Shown here: positions 48,190 through 56,798 of the stretch, one piece after another
Numbering within the stretch: position 1 is the first letter of the stretch
How the letters are laid out: every line of letters starts with the position of its first letter
Assembly (NCBI GenBank): GCA_013290125.1
Contig: JABCYQ010000001.1
Location: forward strand, 179,642-243,641
DNA: 64,000 bases
Direction of reading: 5' to 3'
Source of the DNA: Vulcanimicrobiota bacterium
GTDB lineage: Bacteria > Vulcanimicrobiota > Vulcanimicrobiia > Eremiobacterales > Eremiobacteraceae
Notes under the pieces: model-generated
Told to the model about the DNA's origin: nothing
The model's input: the letters and a program-made list of their open reading frames with translations, nothing else
Databases searched by the model: none
Translations under genes and position numbers: made by a program

Positions 48190-48665
48190 GAACCGGTCGG
48201 CTCGACGCGCTTGGTCAGCACGAGACGTTCGTCCGTGAAACCGGAGCGCCGATACAGCGAACGCGCCGGCGCATTATCCGCCGTGACCATGAGGCTGAGA
48301 TGCGGCAAGCCGAGGCTGCGCGCCTCTTCCTCCGCCGCCGCCAGGAGTTTCGCCGCCGCGCCGCGCCGCCGCACAGCAGGCTCGACAGCCATGTACGCGA
48401 CGAACGCCTGTGGCGATTGCGTGACGTCATCGGGTATGTCGGTGACGAGCAACAAGAAACCAACGGGAATCCCGCCGGACTCCGCTATGAGCGTCACCGT
48501 TTTCGGGCGCTCGTCGCAGAACGCGAGCAGACGGTGAAAAGCGCGCGCGGTCGTGTCGGCGTCGGCCGGCCGTATGGCGGACACGCCGATGTGCGCCGTT
48601 TCGGCTCCCAACGCTTCGATAAAACGTCGATCGCCTGCGCGCGCGTGGCGGACGCCGATCGTCAA
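48186..48665 (-). CDS. GNAT family N-acetyltransferase
   Basis: 159 aa. Acetyl-CoA motif AVEPAVRRRGAAAKLLAAAEEEARSLG (RRxG/A loop) and the C-terminal NAPARSLYRRSGFTDERLVL, classical GNAT elements. It lies between IclR and PerM genes with 4-bp overlaps on both sides, so the three form a tight operon. Substrate unknown. Confidence 0.88.
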   Translation of the reverse strand: MTIGVRHARAGDRRFIEALGAETAHIGVSAIRPADADTTARAFHRLLAFCDERPKTVTLIAESGGIPVGFLLLVTDIPDDVTQSPQAFVAYMAVEPAVRRRGAAAKLLAAAEEEARSLGLPHLSLMVTADNAPARSLYRRSGFTDERLVLTKRVEPTGS

Positions 48666-49486
48666 CGCGCTTGGATGGGTTCGGGCGCGAAGCCCAATCG
48701 AGCGGAGAGCTTATGGCCGCTGTCGAGCAGTTCGGGTAGCACCGCGTCGACGCGCGTGTCGCTCAACCGCGCCGCAGGGCCGGAGACGCTGAGGCTCGCC
48801 ACGACCTGTCCAGATGCGTCGCGCACGGGCACCGCGATGCAGCGGACGCCTTCTTCGTGCTCTTCGTCATCGCGCGCATAGCCGAGTGCGCGGACCTGCT
48901 CGAGCTCGCGGAACAGTTCATCCGAATCCGTGACCGTCTTCGGCGTGCGAGCGGCCATGCCGTACCGGCGCAGGATGCCTTCCACGGCTTCGCGCGGCAA
49001 AAATGCCAACATGGCCTTGCCGCTGCCGGTCGAATGTGCGGGCAGCCGATTGCCGATCTGCGTGAACATGCGCAGTATCCGCGCCGATTGCGCTTGATCG
49101 ATGTAGACTACTTCGCCGTCGTCGAGCACCGCGAGATTGGCGCTTTCGCCGCTCGTCTGCATCAAGCGCTGCAGATATGGGCGCGCTTCTAGCCTCAGGC
49201 TGAAGCGCTGGCGCATGTCGTTGCCCATCTGCAGCGCGCGGAAACCGAGCGAGTACTTTCTATTCTGCCGGTTCTGCTTGACGTAGCCGCGCGTGATGAG
49301 AGTGCCGAGCAGCCGGTGGACCGTGGCGAGCGGAAGCCCGACGACTTGGCTGATCTCGACCAAGCCGACTTCGGAACCGAATTCGACGAGCGCTTCGAGG
49401 ATGTCGAGTGTGCGCTCGACCGATTGGACGCCGGTTCGTTCGCGTTTTATGGGATCGCCCGACGCGTCCTGGGAGGCCTTTCGCAT
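48662..49486 (-). CDS. IclR family transcriptional regulator
   Basis: 274 aa. An N-terminal winged HTH (VQSVERTLDILEALVEFGSEVGLVEISQVVGLPLATVHRLLGTLI) is followed by the IclR effector domain (LRLEARPYLQRLMQTSGESANLAVLDDGEVVYIDQ, GSGKAMLAFL, EGVRCIAVPVRDASGQVVASLSVSGP). Known IclR proteins sense small carboxylic or aromatic compounds. ATG start; a bona fide operator was not found upstream. Confidence 0.92.
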   Translation of the reverse strand: MRKASQDASGDPIKRERTGVQSVERTLDILEALVEFGSEVGLVEISQVVGLPLATVHRLLGTLITRGYVKQNRQNRKYSLGFRALQMGNDMRQRFSLRLEARPYLQRLMQTSGESANLAVLDDGEVVYIDQAQSARILRMFTQIGNRLPAHSTGSGKAMLAFLPREAVEGILRRYGMAARTPKTVTDSDELFRELEQVRALGYARDDEEHEEGVRCIAVPVRDASGQVVASLSVSGPAARLSDTRVDAVLPELLDSGHKLSARLGFAPEPIQAR

Positions 49487-49560
49487 GCGTCACGCCGGCT
49501 CCGCACCGGAAGTTCGTTTTTAGGATGCGGAAAAATCGTAGCACTAATGGCGAAATGCTG

Positions 49561-50748
49561 TCAAGGGCCGGTCTCCGATTGCGTGGCGCTCCGTTCGTGC
49601 TCGACCGCATATTCGATGCGCTCGTCGAGCGGCGGGTGATCGTAGAAATACCAGACGGCAAGCGCGGGCGGATGCAGGCTTGAGAGATTCTCCGTTCCCA
49701 AGCGAGCGAATGCTCGGACACCGGCGTCGCCGAGCGCGGTATGTTCGGCCGCGAACACGTCCGCGGCATGTTCGATGCCGCGTGAAATCGCGTTGGAGAC
49801 CGGCGCGGAGATGATCGACAGAGCGATCAGAAATGCGCCGAGCAATGGCAGCGCCGCTGGATCGGAAAGCTCGGTCGCTCCATGCGGACCGTGCCTCAAC
49901 TTTAACGGCAAGATAAACGCGACGAGCGCGATGATGGCGAGACTGCCGAGCCACGTGTAGAGCGAGCCCCACCAGAGGTGATGCAGCTTGTAGTGGCCCA
50001 TCTCGTGCGCGACGACATACAATACCTCGTCGGGTTTGAGATCGCGCAGCATCGTGTCGCCGATCGCGATGCGCTCGAACGAGCCGATACCGGCGACGTA
50101 CGCGTTGCCTTCGTTGGTTTGCCGGCTCATGTCGTATTCGTAGACGACCGAGGCGGATATGCCATTGCGCGCGGCCATTGCAAGGATCGAGCGCGAGAGC
50201 GCCGAGTCCGGCAGCGGTGCGTAGTGGTTGAACAGCGGCGTCACGAATACCGGGAAGATCGCATTGCCGAACAGTATGAGCGGCGCCGCGACCACGCCGG
50301 CGATGACCGGCCACGCCTTCTCGCGCCTCGCCACAAGGCGCACGAAGCCTGCGCCGATCGCGGCTCCGATCACCGTGGTCAATGCGAGGTCCTTCGCCCA
50401 ATCCGAGATCCACACACTGAACGACGCGTCGCTCAGACCGAATCGATGCGGGAGTACGTAGCCGCCGAACCACGCAAACGGCAAAAGCGCGAGTGAGAAA
50501 CCGAGCAGGGTGAGAAACGTAAGAGCGGCGGCGGAGAAAAACGGCAAGCGGATGCGCCGGTCGCAGGCCGCGGCAAGACGCGACGCCGCGCCGGATTGCC
50601 AGAACCAGACGAGCAGAACAAGTTCGAAGGCCGCGATGATGAAATAAAGCGGCCGGCCGATCGCAGCGATCTCGTACGCAAGGGCTTGGCGAGCCGGCGG
50701 ATAGATGGTGTCGACCAGTCGCGCGACATCGGGAGAAAACGTGACCAT
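49561..50748 (-). CDS. M48 family (Ste24/HtpX-like) membrane metalloprotease
   Basis: 395 aa, about seven spans. The zinc motif HEMGH (His248, Glu249, His252) lies in DEVLYVVAHEMGHYKLHHLW; the third ligand is Glu in the downstream GIEHAADVFAAEH. NEGNAYVAGIGSFERIAIGD precedes, as in CAAX protease/Ste24-type enzymes. The ATG at 50748 is preferred, since the longer frame runs back into a repeat element. It probably degrades misfolded membrane proteins. Confidence 0.9.
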   Translation of the reverse strand: MVTFSPDVARLVDTIYPPARQALAYEIAAIGRPLYFIIAAFELVLLVWFWQSGAASRLAAACDRRIRLPFFSAAALTFLTLLGFSLALLPFAWFGGYVLPHRFGLSDASFSVWISDWAKDLALTTVIGAAIGAGFVRLVARREKAWPVIAGVVAAPLILFGNAIFPVFVTPLFNHYAPLPDSALSRSILAMAARNGISASVVYEYDMSRQTNEGNAYVAGIGSFERIAIGDTMLRDLKPDEVLYVVAHEMGHYKLHHLWWGSLYTWLGSLAIIALVAFILPLKLRHGPHGATELSDPAALPLLGAFLIALSIISAPVSNAISRGIEHAADVFAAEHTALGDAGVRAFARLGTENLSSLHPPALAVWYFYDHPPLDERIEYAVEHERSATQSETGP

Positions 50749-50762
50749 GAATCCGGCCTTCT

Positions 50763-50787
50763 GTAGTAGGGCGAGCATCGCTTGCCC
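50763..50787. repeat. Family B palindrome
   Basis: GTAGTA head followed by GGGCGAGC-ATC-GCTTGCCC, differing by one base in the left arm from the exact copies. It lies between the antitoxin stop and the M48 start on the minus strand. Confidence 0.8.
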
Positions 50788-50795
50788 TTTCATCA

Positions 50796-51170
50796 CTACC
50801 GCCTTGTCGTTCCCGTCATTTGCGGCATCGGGATCGTGATCATAACGCGACCGACCGTCGTCTTTGCCGGAGCCCGGGTCACTTTGATCTCGACGTCTCT
50901 TTTCAGCCTGGTGAGAAGCTGTACGATCTTGTCCATCGTGAATCCCTGAGTATCGCCGCGGAGAAGTCGCGAAACCTTCGGTTGGGTCAGTCCGATCATT
51001 TTTGCGGCTTCGAATTGTGTAAGATTTTGGGAGCTAATCGCGCCGGCAAGCGCGAGCACGAGCCGTGCTTTGGCCAAAAGGACGTCCGCGTCGGGCAGAT
51101 TTAAGTCTGCGAAGACGTTCTTGCCTCCGCGGATCACCCGAATCCGACTAGTTTTCACGGGCTTTTTCAT
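50796..51170 (-). CDS. XRE-type antitoxin (HigA-like)
   Basis: 124 aa. Helix-turn-helix NLTQFEAAKMIGLTQPKVSRLLRG followed by FTMDKIVQLLTRLKRDVEIKV, typical of HigA antitoxins of the phage-Gp49 toxin subgroup. ATG at 51170, overlapping the toxin gene 3' end by 23 bp. It would neutralise the toxin and repress the shared promoter by binding the palindrome upstream. Confidence 0.85.
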   Translation of the reverse strand: MKKPVKTSRIRVIRGGKNVFADLNLPDADVLLAKARLVLALAGAISSQNLTQFEAAKMIGLTQPKVSRLLRGDTQGFTMDKIVQLLTRLKRDVEIKVTRAPAKTTVGRVMITIPMPQMTGTTRR

Positions 51171-51528
51171 ACCGATCCCTCGCAAACTTCATCCGACGTT
51201 CGATGGTCTCGATGTGACGCTTCGGAGTCTTTGAGCCCACCGTCGATTTCTTGGTAAAGGCATGAATGACGTATACAATGTTGCCGAAATCGGCCACGTA
51301 GACGACCCGAAATGCGTCACCAGTCGAACTTACGGATAACTCGTGTGCGCCTCGAAGGTTCCCTTTCATCCGCTTGGCGTCGAGATGCTTCCCGCCGGCT
51401 TGCGCGTACACGAGTGCCTGGCCGATTCTACGCCGCACGTCTTTTGGGAATGAACGAACAATCTTCCGCGACCCGCCTATCCATTCAACGGGCTTCCACA
51501 GTTCCGGATTCGGACGTTTGGATTCCAC
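51148..51528 (-). CDS. RelE/HigB-superfamily toxin (Gp49-like)
   Basis: 126 aa. Fold and motifs of type II mRNA-cleaving toxins: SRKIVRSFPKDVRRRIGQALVYAQAG, RMKGNLRGAHELSVSSTGDAFRVVYVADFGNIVYVIHAFTKKS, and SKTPKRHIETIERRMKF. GTG start at 51528 behind AAGGAG. Toxin-first order with an overlapping antitoxin is the HigBA arrangement. Confidence 0.87.
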   Translation of the reverse strand: MESKRPNPELWKPVEWIGGSRKIVRSFPKDVRRRIGQALVYAQAGGKHLDAKRMKGNLRGAHELSVSSTGDAFRVVYVADFGNIVYVIHAFTKKSTVGSKTPKRHIETIERRMKFARDRYEKAREN

Positions 51529-51539
51529 TCGGGCTCCTT

Positions 51540-51568
51540 ATTATACCATAACAGGTATACGTCGACAA
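51540..51568 (-). promoter_or_regulatory. higBA promoter and palindromic operator
   Basis: Minus strand: TTGTCG (51563-51568), 17-bp spacer, TATAAT (51540-51545). A perfect palindrome TATACC-ATAACA-GGTATA (51542-51559) fills the spacer and overlaps the -10, the usual site of TA autorepression. The toxin GTG begins only about 11 bases after the -10, so the mRNA would be nearly leaderless unless another start is used. Confidence 0.75.
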
Positions 51569-51626
51569 CCCCGCTCAGGTAAGGATTCATCGGCGATTGG
51601 CTAGCTCACGCGGCCGCCAACGCCCG

Positions 51627-51707
51627 GCAAGCATCGCTCGCGCGGCCTATAAAAATGCATGGCATGCGTTGCATGCCTGGCGGACAATAAAGGTCCGCCC
51701 CACATTC
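51627..51707. repeat. Mixed palindrome cluster (B remnant, family E, family C)
   Basis: A degenerate GGCAAGCATCGCTCGC (51630-51645 approx.), a perfect GGCATGC-GTT-GCATGCC (51661-51677), and GGCGGAC-AATAAAG-GTCCGCC (51679-51699) with a CCCCACA tail. They fill the gap between the toxin-antitoxin promoter and the large beta-propeller gene. The remaining 80 bp before the gene shows nothing I recognise. Confidence 0.75.
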
Positions 51708-51787
51708 CACAAGGTATCTCCGCGCCGACGCCGCAAGCATCTGTACGGAATCTCAGCCACATCACACATGCATGATGGAGTGCGCCC

Positions 51788-54700
51788 ATGCGTCTAGGTC
51801 CGATCTTCGTAGCTTTCGCCGTGGCGGCAATCGCAACTGCGAACGTGGCCCAATCCGCGTCGGCGGCGCCGCTGCCGTACGCTTCGCTTAACTGGCGATC
51901 GATCGGACCGGCGATCTCGGGCGGCCGCGTGGCGGCGGTGGTGGGCAGCGATACGAATCCGTTCCTCTACTACGTCGGAAGCGCAGGCGGGGGCGTCTAC
52001 AAGACGATTGATGGCGGCGCGCATTGGCAATCGGTGTTCGATTCGCAGGACGTCGCGTCGATTGGCGCGATCGCTATCGCACCTGGCAACGGAAACGAAG
52101 TCTGGGTCGGCACCGGCGAGGCGAATCCGCGCAACGACGTCGCGGCCGGCGACGGGCTTTACCATTCGCTCGACGGCGGCAAGACGTGGCAGCGCGTAGA
52201 CCTGCACGGCACGTCGCAGATCTCGAAGATCATCGTCGATCCGCACAACGTCAACGTCGTGATCGTCGCCGCGCTCGGCGACCCATTCCACGACAGTGCG
52301 GATCGCGGCGTCTACCGCACGTCCGATGGCGGCAAGACGTGGTCGAAGACGCTGTACCTTGGCCCGCGCAGCGGCGCGTCGGACCTAGCGATGGATCCGA
52401 AATCATCGAGCATCGTCTATGCGGGCATGTGGCAGTATTCGCGTGTCTCATGGGACCTTGAGAGCGGCGGACCACTCGACGGACTTTTCAAGTCCACAGA
52501 TGGTGGATTGACCTGGACGAAACTAGAGGGGCACGGTCTGCCGGACGGGCTGCAAGGCCGCGTCGGCGTGGCCATTGCACCGAGCGATCCCCAGCGCGTC
52601 TATGCGCTGATCCAATCAAAGCAAGGCATTCTCTGGCGTTCGACCGACGGCGGCAACACGTGGACGCTCGTCTCGTCCGACACCGAAGCGAACCAACGGC
52701 CATTCTACTACACACACCTCTACGTCGACCCGACAAATCCCGATCATCTCTTCTCGGTCTCGGTCGACCTCGTCGAAAGCAAAGACGGCGGTAAGACGTG
52801 GGCCGTCGTGCCGCAGGCGGTGCACGGCGATCATCACGACATCTGGTGGGCGGCGGACGGGGAACGCATCGTCAACGGCAACGACGGCGGCGTGGCCATC
52901 TCGCAGGACGCCGGCGTGACGTGGGAATGGCGCAATAATTTCGCGATCGGCCAAGCGTATCACGTTGGCTACAGTCGCGAAGTGCCGTATCAGGTCTGCG
53001 GCGGGCTGCAAGACAACGGTTCGTGGTGTGCGCCCAATGTCGGCGCGTGGGGCAGTTCGATCGAAACGCGCGACTGGCTGGCCGTTGGCGGCGGAGACGG
53101 CACGTTTGTCTGGCCGGATCCGAGCGACCCGGCTATCATCTGGAACGCCGCGGGCGGCGGCAATAGCGCGGGCGAGCTTTCGATTTTCGACGCACGTTCG
53201 AATCAGAGTTGGGATATCACGCCGTACGACCGCGACACCAACGCGCGCGAGATCGCCTCGCTTCCCTATCGTTTCAACTGGGAGTTGCCGATCGCGTTCT
53301 CGCCGCAGGATCCGCACGTCGCATATGTCGGCGGAAACGTCTTGCTGCGCAGCACCGACCGCGGCTTCCATTGGACTCCTATAAGCCCGGATCTCACGCT
53401 CAACGTGAAGTCGCACCAGCAAGTCTCCGGCGGACCGATCACGCTCGACGTAACCGGCGCCGAATTCTCCGATACTATTCTGTCGATCGCGCCGTCGCCG
53501 TTGCAGGCCGGCCTGATCTGGGTCGGCACCGACGACGGTGTCGTGCAGATCACGCGCGACGGCGGGCGCAATTGGTCGAACGTCAGCATAACGGGGATCG
53601 GACCGTGGGGACGGATCGACTCGCTCGACGCATCGCGCTTCTCGCGCGGCGCGGCGTATGCGGTTGTGGATCGGCATTTCGCCGGCGACCCACGGCCGTA
53701 CGTGTTTGCGACGTCGGATTTCGGTAAGACGTGGCATTCGATCTCAAGCGGACTTCCCAGCGACGAGTACGCGCATGTCGTGCGCGAAGATCCGGTCAAC
53801 GGCCAAGTGCTTTACGCGGGTCTCGAAGAGAGCATCTGGGTCTCGTTGGATGGCGGCGCGCATTGGCAAAGCTTGCAGCTCTCCATGCCGACCGCGTCCG
53901 TGCGCGACATCCAGATCCAACCGGATTTCGACGATTTGCTCATCGCGACGCACGGCCGATCGTTCTGGATTCTCGACGATCTCGCCGCGCTGCAAGGCCT
54001 CACGGCCGCGCAATCCGCCGGCGCACCGACGTTCTTCCGCGTGCGCGACGCCTATATGTTCTACACGTTTGCCGGGCAGACCGAGAGCGGCGGATCGAGC
54101 GCGTTCCAGGGGACCGATCCCGACTACGGGGCGCTGCTCACGTACTATCAGTCAACCGCTTCGAGCGGTGCGCCAAGTTTACAGATCATGGGACCGGGCG
54201 GACGCGTGGTGCGCACGATCTCGGGAACGCACGATTCGGACGGCAAGCAGGTGCCGAACGTTCCCAATGCCGCGGGTGTGAATCGAATCGCGTGGGACCT
54301 CACGTCCGACCCCCCGGTAAGGTGGAGCGGCGCGCCCAGGTGGAATCGCGGACCCGGTCAAGGTCCGTATGTCGTGCCCGGCATGTACGAAGCGCGGCTG
54401 ACCCTCGGCGGAAAGACGTATTCGCAGTCCGTCGTGGTGAAGGCCGATCCGCGCGCGCCGTGGACGCACCAAGAGCTGGTGGCCAACCGCGCGTTTGCCG
54501 TTGCGCTCTACGACGATTTTTCCGCCGTCGACAGCGATCTGAACAGTCTCGATTCGATTGAAAAGCAGCTCACCGGTCGCCGGGCGGCGGCGGCAGCAAA
54601 CGCCAGCCTTGTCGCGCGCATCGACACGGTTCGAACGTCGCTGGACAACCTGCGCAAATCGTTGAGCTCGAATCCGCAAGGCGATCAGGACAACGACTTC

Positions 54701-54907
54701 ATCACGGACAGCTTGCGCGAACGGCAGCAGTCGCTCATGGGTTTGATCAGCTTCGCGCCGCCGACCGCTGCGCAGTTGTCGGAGCTGTCGGTTCTACACC
54801 AACTGTTCCTCTCGACCGATCAATCGTATCACTCGTTCATGACGAACGACGTCGGCGGACTGAATGCGGCGTTGGGCGGCGCGCATCTAGGGCAGGTCAA
54901 ACCGTGA
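51788..54907 (+). CDS. Secreted sortilin/VPS10-like BNR-repeat beta-propeller protein
   Basis: 1039 aa. A signal peptide (1-26) is followed by many Asp-box (BNR) repeats of the form S/T-x-D-G-G-x-T-W: IDGGAHWQSV, LDGGKTWQRV, SDGGKTWSKT, TDGGLTWTKL, TDGGNTWTLV, KDGGKTWAVV, ARDGGRNWSNV and LDGGAHWQSL. They would form one or two large propellers similar to VPS10/sortilin and glycosyl-hydrolase-like WD40/YVTN proteins common in Terrabacteria. The C-terminal 200 residues (VVVKADPRAPWTHQELVANR, then helical) form a separate region. Extracellular; substrate or ligand unknown. Confidence 0.85.
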   Translation: MRLGPIFVAFAVAAIATANVAQSASAAPLPYASLNWRSIGPAISGGRVAAVVGSDTNPFLYYVGSAGGGVYKTIDGGAHWQSVFDSQDVASIGAIAIAPGNGNEVWVGTGEANPRNDVAAGDGLYHSLDGGKTWQRVDLHGTSQISKIIVDPHNVNVVIVAALGDPFHDSADRGVYRTSDGGKTWSKTLYLGPRSGASDLAMDPKSSSIVYAGMWQYSRVSWDLESGGPLDGLFKSTDGGLTWTKLEGHGLPDGLQGRVGVAIAPSDPQRVYALIQSKQGILWRSTDGGNTWTLVSSDTEANQRPFYYTHLYVDPTNPDHLFSVSVDLVESKDGGKTWAVVPQAVHGDHHDIWWAADGERIVNGNDGGVAISQDAGVTWEWRNNFAIGQAYHVGYSREVPYQVCGGLQDNGSWCAPNVGAWGSSIETRDWLAVGGGDGTFVWPDPSDPAIIWNAAGGGNSAGELSIFDARSNQSWDITPYDRDTNAREIASLPYRFNWELPIAFSPQDPHVAYVGGNVLLRSTDRGFHWTPISPDLTLNVKSHQQVSGGPITLDVTGAEFSDTILSIAPSPLQAGLIWVGTDDGVVQITRDGGRNWSNVSITGIGPWGRIDSLDASRFSRGAAYAVVDRHFAGDPRPYVFATSDFGKTWHSISSGLPSDEYAHVVREDPVNGQVLYAGLEESIWVSLDGGAHWQSLQLSMPTASVRDIQIQPDFDDLLIATHGRSFWILDDLAALQGLTAAQSAGAPTFFRVRDAYMFYTFAGQTESGGSSAFQGTDPDYGALLTYYQSTASSGAPSLQIMGPGGRVVRTISGTHDSDGKQVPNVPNAAGVNRIAWDLTSDPPVRWSGAPRWNRGPGQGPYVVPGMYEARLTLGGKTYSQSVVVKADPRAPWTHQELVANRAFAVALYDDFSAVDSDLNSLDSIEKQLTGRRAAAAANASLVARIDTVRTSLDNLRKSLSSNPQGDQDNDFITDSLRERQQSLMGLISFAPPTAAQLSELSVLHQLFLSTDQSYHSFMTNDVGGLNAALGGAHLGQVKP

Positions 54908-55473
54908 TGGCCGAACTCGAACTCGACCCCCGGACCGCGCTGGTCGTGATCGACTTGCAAAAAGGCGTCGTGGGCCGGCCGTTATTCCATCCGGTGCCGG
55001 AAATCGTGGCGAACGCCGCCCAACTCGCAGCCGCGTTCCGGAAGGCGTCGCTGCCGGTCGTTCTCGTCAACGTGGCGTTCTCGCCCGATTCCGCCGACCG
55101 GTTGAATCCCCGTGCCGACGCACCGCAGCCGCCTATGGCTCTGCCTGCCGATTTCTCCGAGCTCATCGCCGAACTCGGCGCACAACCGTCCGACATTCGG
55201 ATCACCAAGCGACAATGGGGCGCCTTCTACGGAACGGAGCTGGATCTGCAGCTGCGAAGGCGCGGCGTCACCGGCATCGTGCTGTGCGGGATCGCCACGA
55301 GCATCGGCGTAGAATCCACCGCACGAGCGGCGTTTGAACACGGCTATCAGCTGACATTTGCGAGCGACGCGATGACCGACTTCAAAGAAGCGACGCACAA
55401 CAACAGTTTGCAGAACATCTTCGCGCGCATCGGTCAGGTGCGCACGACGCAAGAAATCATCGCGGCTCTCTGA
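54904..55473 (+). CDS. Isochorismatase-family protein lacking the catalytic Cys
   Basis: 189 aa. Cysteine-hydrolase fold: ALVVIDLQKGVVG (Asp), ITKRQWGAFYGTELD (Lys) and GIVLCGIATSIGVESTARAAFEHGY. The last motif has Gly where active enzymes have Cys (usually TxxCVxxTA), so classical hydrolase activity is doubtful; many YcaC-like members share this. GTG 54904 or ATG 54907, overlapping the stop of the propeller gene. Confidence 0.87.
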   Translation: MMAELELDPRTALVVIDLQKGVVGRPLFHPVPEIVANAAQLAAAFRKASLPVVLVNVAFSPDSADRLNPRADAPQPPMALPADFSELIAELGAQPSDIRITKRQWGAFYGTELDLQLRRRGVTGIVLCGIATSIGVESTARAAFEHGYQLTFASDAMTDFKEATHNNSLQNIFARIGQVRTTQEIIAAL

Positions 55474-55488
55474 GGGAGCCGACTTCTC

Positions 55489-55554
55489 TGAAGGGGCCGA
55501 CTTTATGTCGGCCCTGGCGAACGTAACGTGGCCGACTAACGTCTGCCTTTTCAG
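55489..55554. repeat. Family A palindromic doublet
   Basis: TGAAGGGGCCGACTTTATG opens hairpin 1, the 15-nt spacer is TGGCGAACGTAACGT, and hairpin 2 (GGCCGACTAACGTCTGCC) is partly eroded, closing with TTTTCAG. It lies between the convergent isochorismatase and pilT genes. Confidence 0.85.
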
Positions 55555-55579
55555 GCTTGCAAGCGCCCCAGTTGATTTC

Positions 55580-56680
55580 TTAGCGGGTGATCGCCGATCG
55601 CCGCTCGCCTAGCGGCACCGCGCCGAGCATGCGCTGCAGCTCGTCGGCATGCGTGGCTTTGAGCATCGCTGTCTCCATCGCGACCGTTCCCGACTGCACG
55701 AGTTGCGCGAGATGGCGGTCGAGCGACTGGATGCCCTCCGGCGTTCCGGTCTGCAGCAGCTCGGCGAGCTGCGCGGTATTGTTCTCGCGGATCATCGCGC
55801 GTACGGCCGGCGTGCCGAGCAGCACTTCCATCGCGCAAACACGCCCGCTGCCGTCGGCGCGCATCACGAGCGCTTGTGAAAAAACGGCTTCGATCACACT
55901 CGCGAGCTGCACGCGGACTTGATCCTGCTGTTCGAACGGAAACACGTCAACGATCCGGTTGACCGAATCCGACGCGGACAACGTGTGCAGGGTGGCGAGC
56001 ACGAGATGCCCTGTCTCGGCTGCGCCGAGCGACAGCGCGATCGACTCGAGATCGCGCATCTCACCGATGAGGATCACGTCGGGATCCTGGCGCAGCGTTG
56101 CGCGGATCGCGTCGGCGTACGTCTTGCAGTCTTTGCCGATCTCGCGCTGCGTGATGTACGCCTTCGCGCTCTCGTGCACGAACTCGATCGGCTCTTCGAT
56201 CGTCACGATGCGCAGGCTGCGCGTCCGGTTCAGATATTCGACGATGCCGGCGAGCGTCGTGGATTTGCCAGCGCCGGTTGGACCCGTGACGAGCACGAGG
56301 CCGTGCGGCCGCGTGGCGACTTCGGCGACGACCGGCGGCAGCAAGAGATCTTCAAGGCGCGGCGGTTGGAACGGAATCACGCGGAATTCGGCGTTGAGCC
56401 GGTCGCGTTCGTACGAGACGTGGACGCGGAAGCGTGCCACTCCGAGAAAGTCACAGGCGAAATCGATCTGCCGATTCCGCTCGAGCATCTCGGATTGTTC
56501 GGCGGTGAACATCGGCGCGAGCAGCGAGCGCGCGTCGTCGGCGGAGACTTTCGCCATCTCGAGCGGCACGAGTTCGCCGAAGCGGCGCACGATCGGCGGG
56601 CAGCCGACGATGAGGTGCAGATCGGATGCGTCCATCTCGACGACGCTCATCAAGAGCTCGCCGACAGACTGCGAAAACAT
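55580..56680 (-). CDS. pilT: Type IV pilus retraction ATPase PilT
   Basis: 366 aa. N-terminal PAS-like domain (LLMSVVEMDASDLHLIVG), Walker A GPTGAGKST (133-141), Walker B DVILIGEMRD, His box HLVLATLHTLSASDSVNRI and the retraction motif AIRENN (AIRNLK-like). Drives pilus disassembly in twitching motility or DNA uptake; ComM and DprA in this window fit a competence role. ATG start. No other pilus genes are adjacent. Confidence 0.93.
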   Translation of the reverse strand: MFSQSVGELLMSVVEMDASDLHLIVGCPPIVRRFGELVPLEMAKVSADDARSLLAPMFTAEQSEMLERNRQIDFACDFLGVARFRVHVSYERDRLNAEFRVIPFQPPRLEDLLLPPVVAEVATRPHGLVLVTGPTGAGKSTTLAGIVEYLNRTRSLRIVTIEEPIEFVHESAKAYITQREIGKDCKTYADAIRATLRQDPDVILIGEMRDLESIALSLGAAETGHLVLATLHTLSASDSVNRIVDVFPFEQQDQVRVQLASVIEAVFSQALVMRADGSGRVCAMEVLLGTPAVRAMIRENNTAQLAELLQTGTPEGIQSLDRHLAQLVQSGTVAMETAMLKATHADELQRMLGAVPLGERRSAITR

Positions 56681-56728
56681 GCGTTCTTAATTCCGCGGCA
56701 ATCAGCGCCGTTCCCGCGCTCGCCGTCT

Positions 56729-56795
56729 TGAAGGGGCCGACGCTAGTCGGCCCAAGGTTCAAAAACGTGGGCCGACATAAAGTCGGCCCCTTCAG
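56729..56795. repeat. Family A palindromic doublet
   Basis: 67-bp copy: TGAAGGGGCCGACGCTAG opens hairpin 1, the spacer is AAGGTTCAAAAACGT (15 nt) and hairpin 2 is GGGCCGACATAAAGTCGGCC, closing CCTTCAG. It is upstream of pilT and downstream of the cupin gene. Confidence 0.88.
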
Positions 56796-56798
56796 GCA

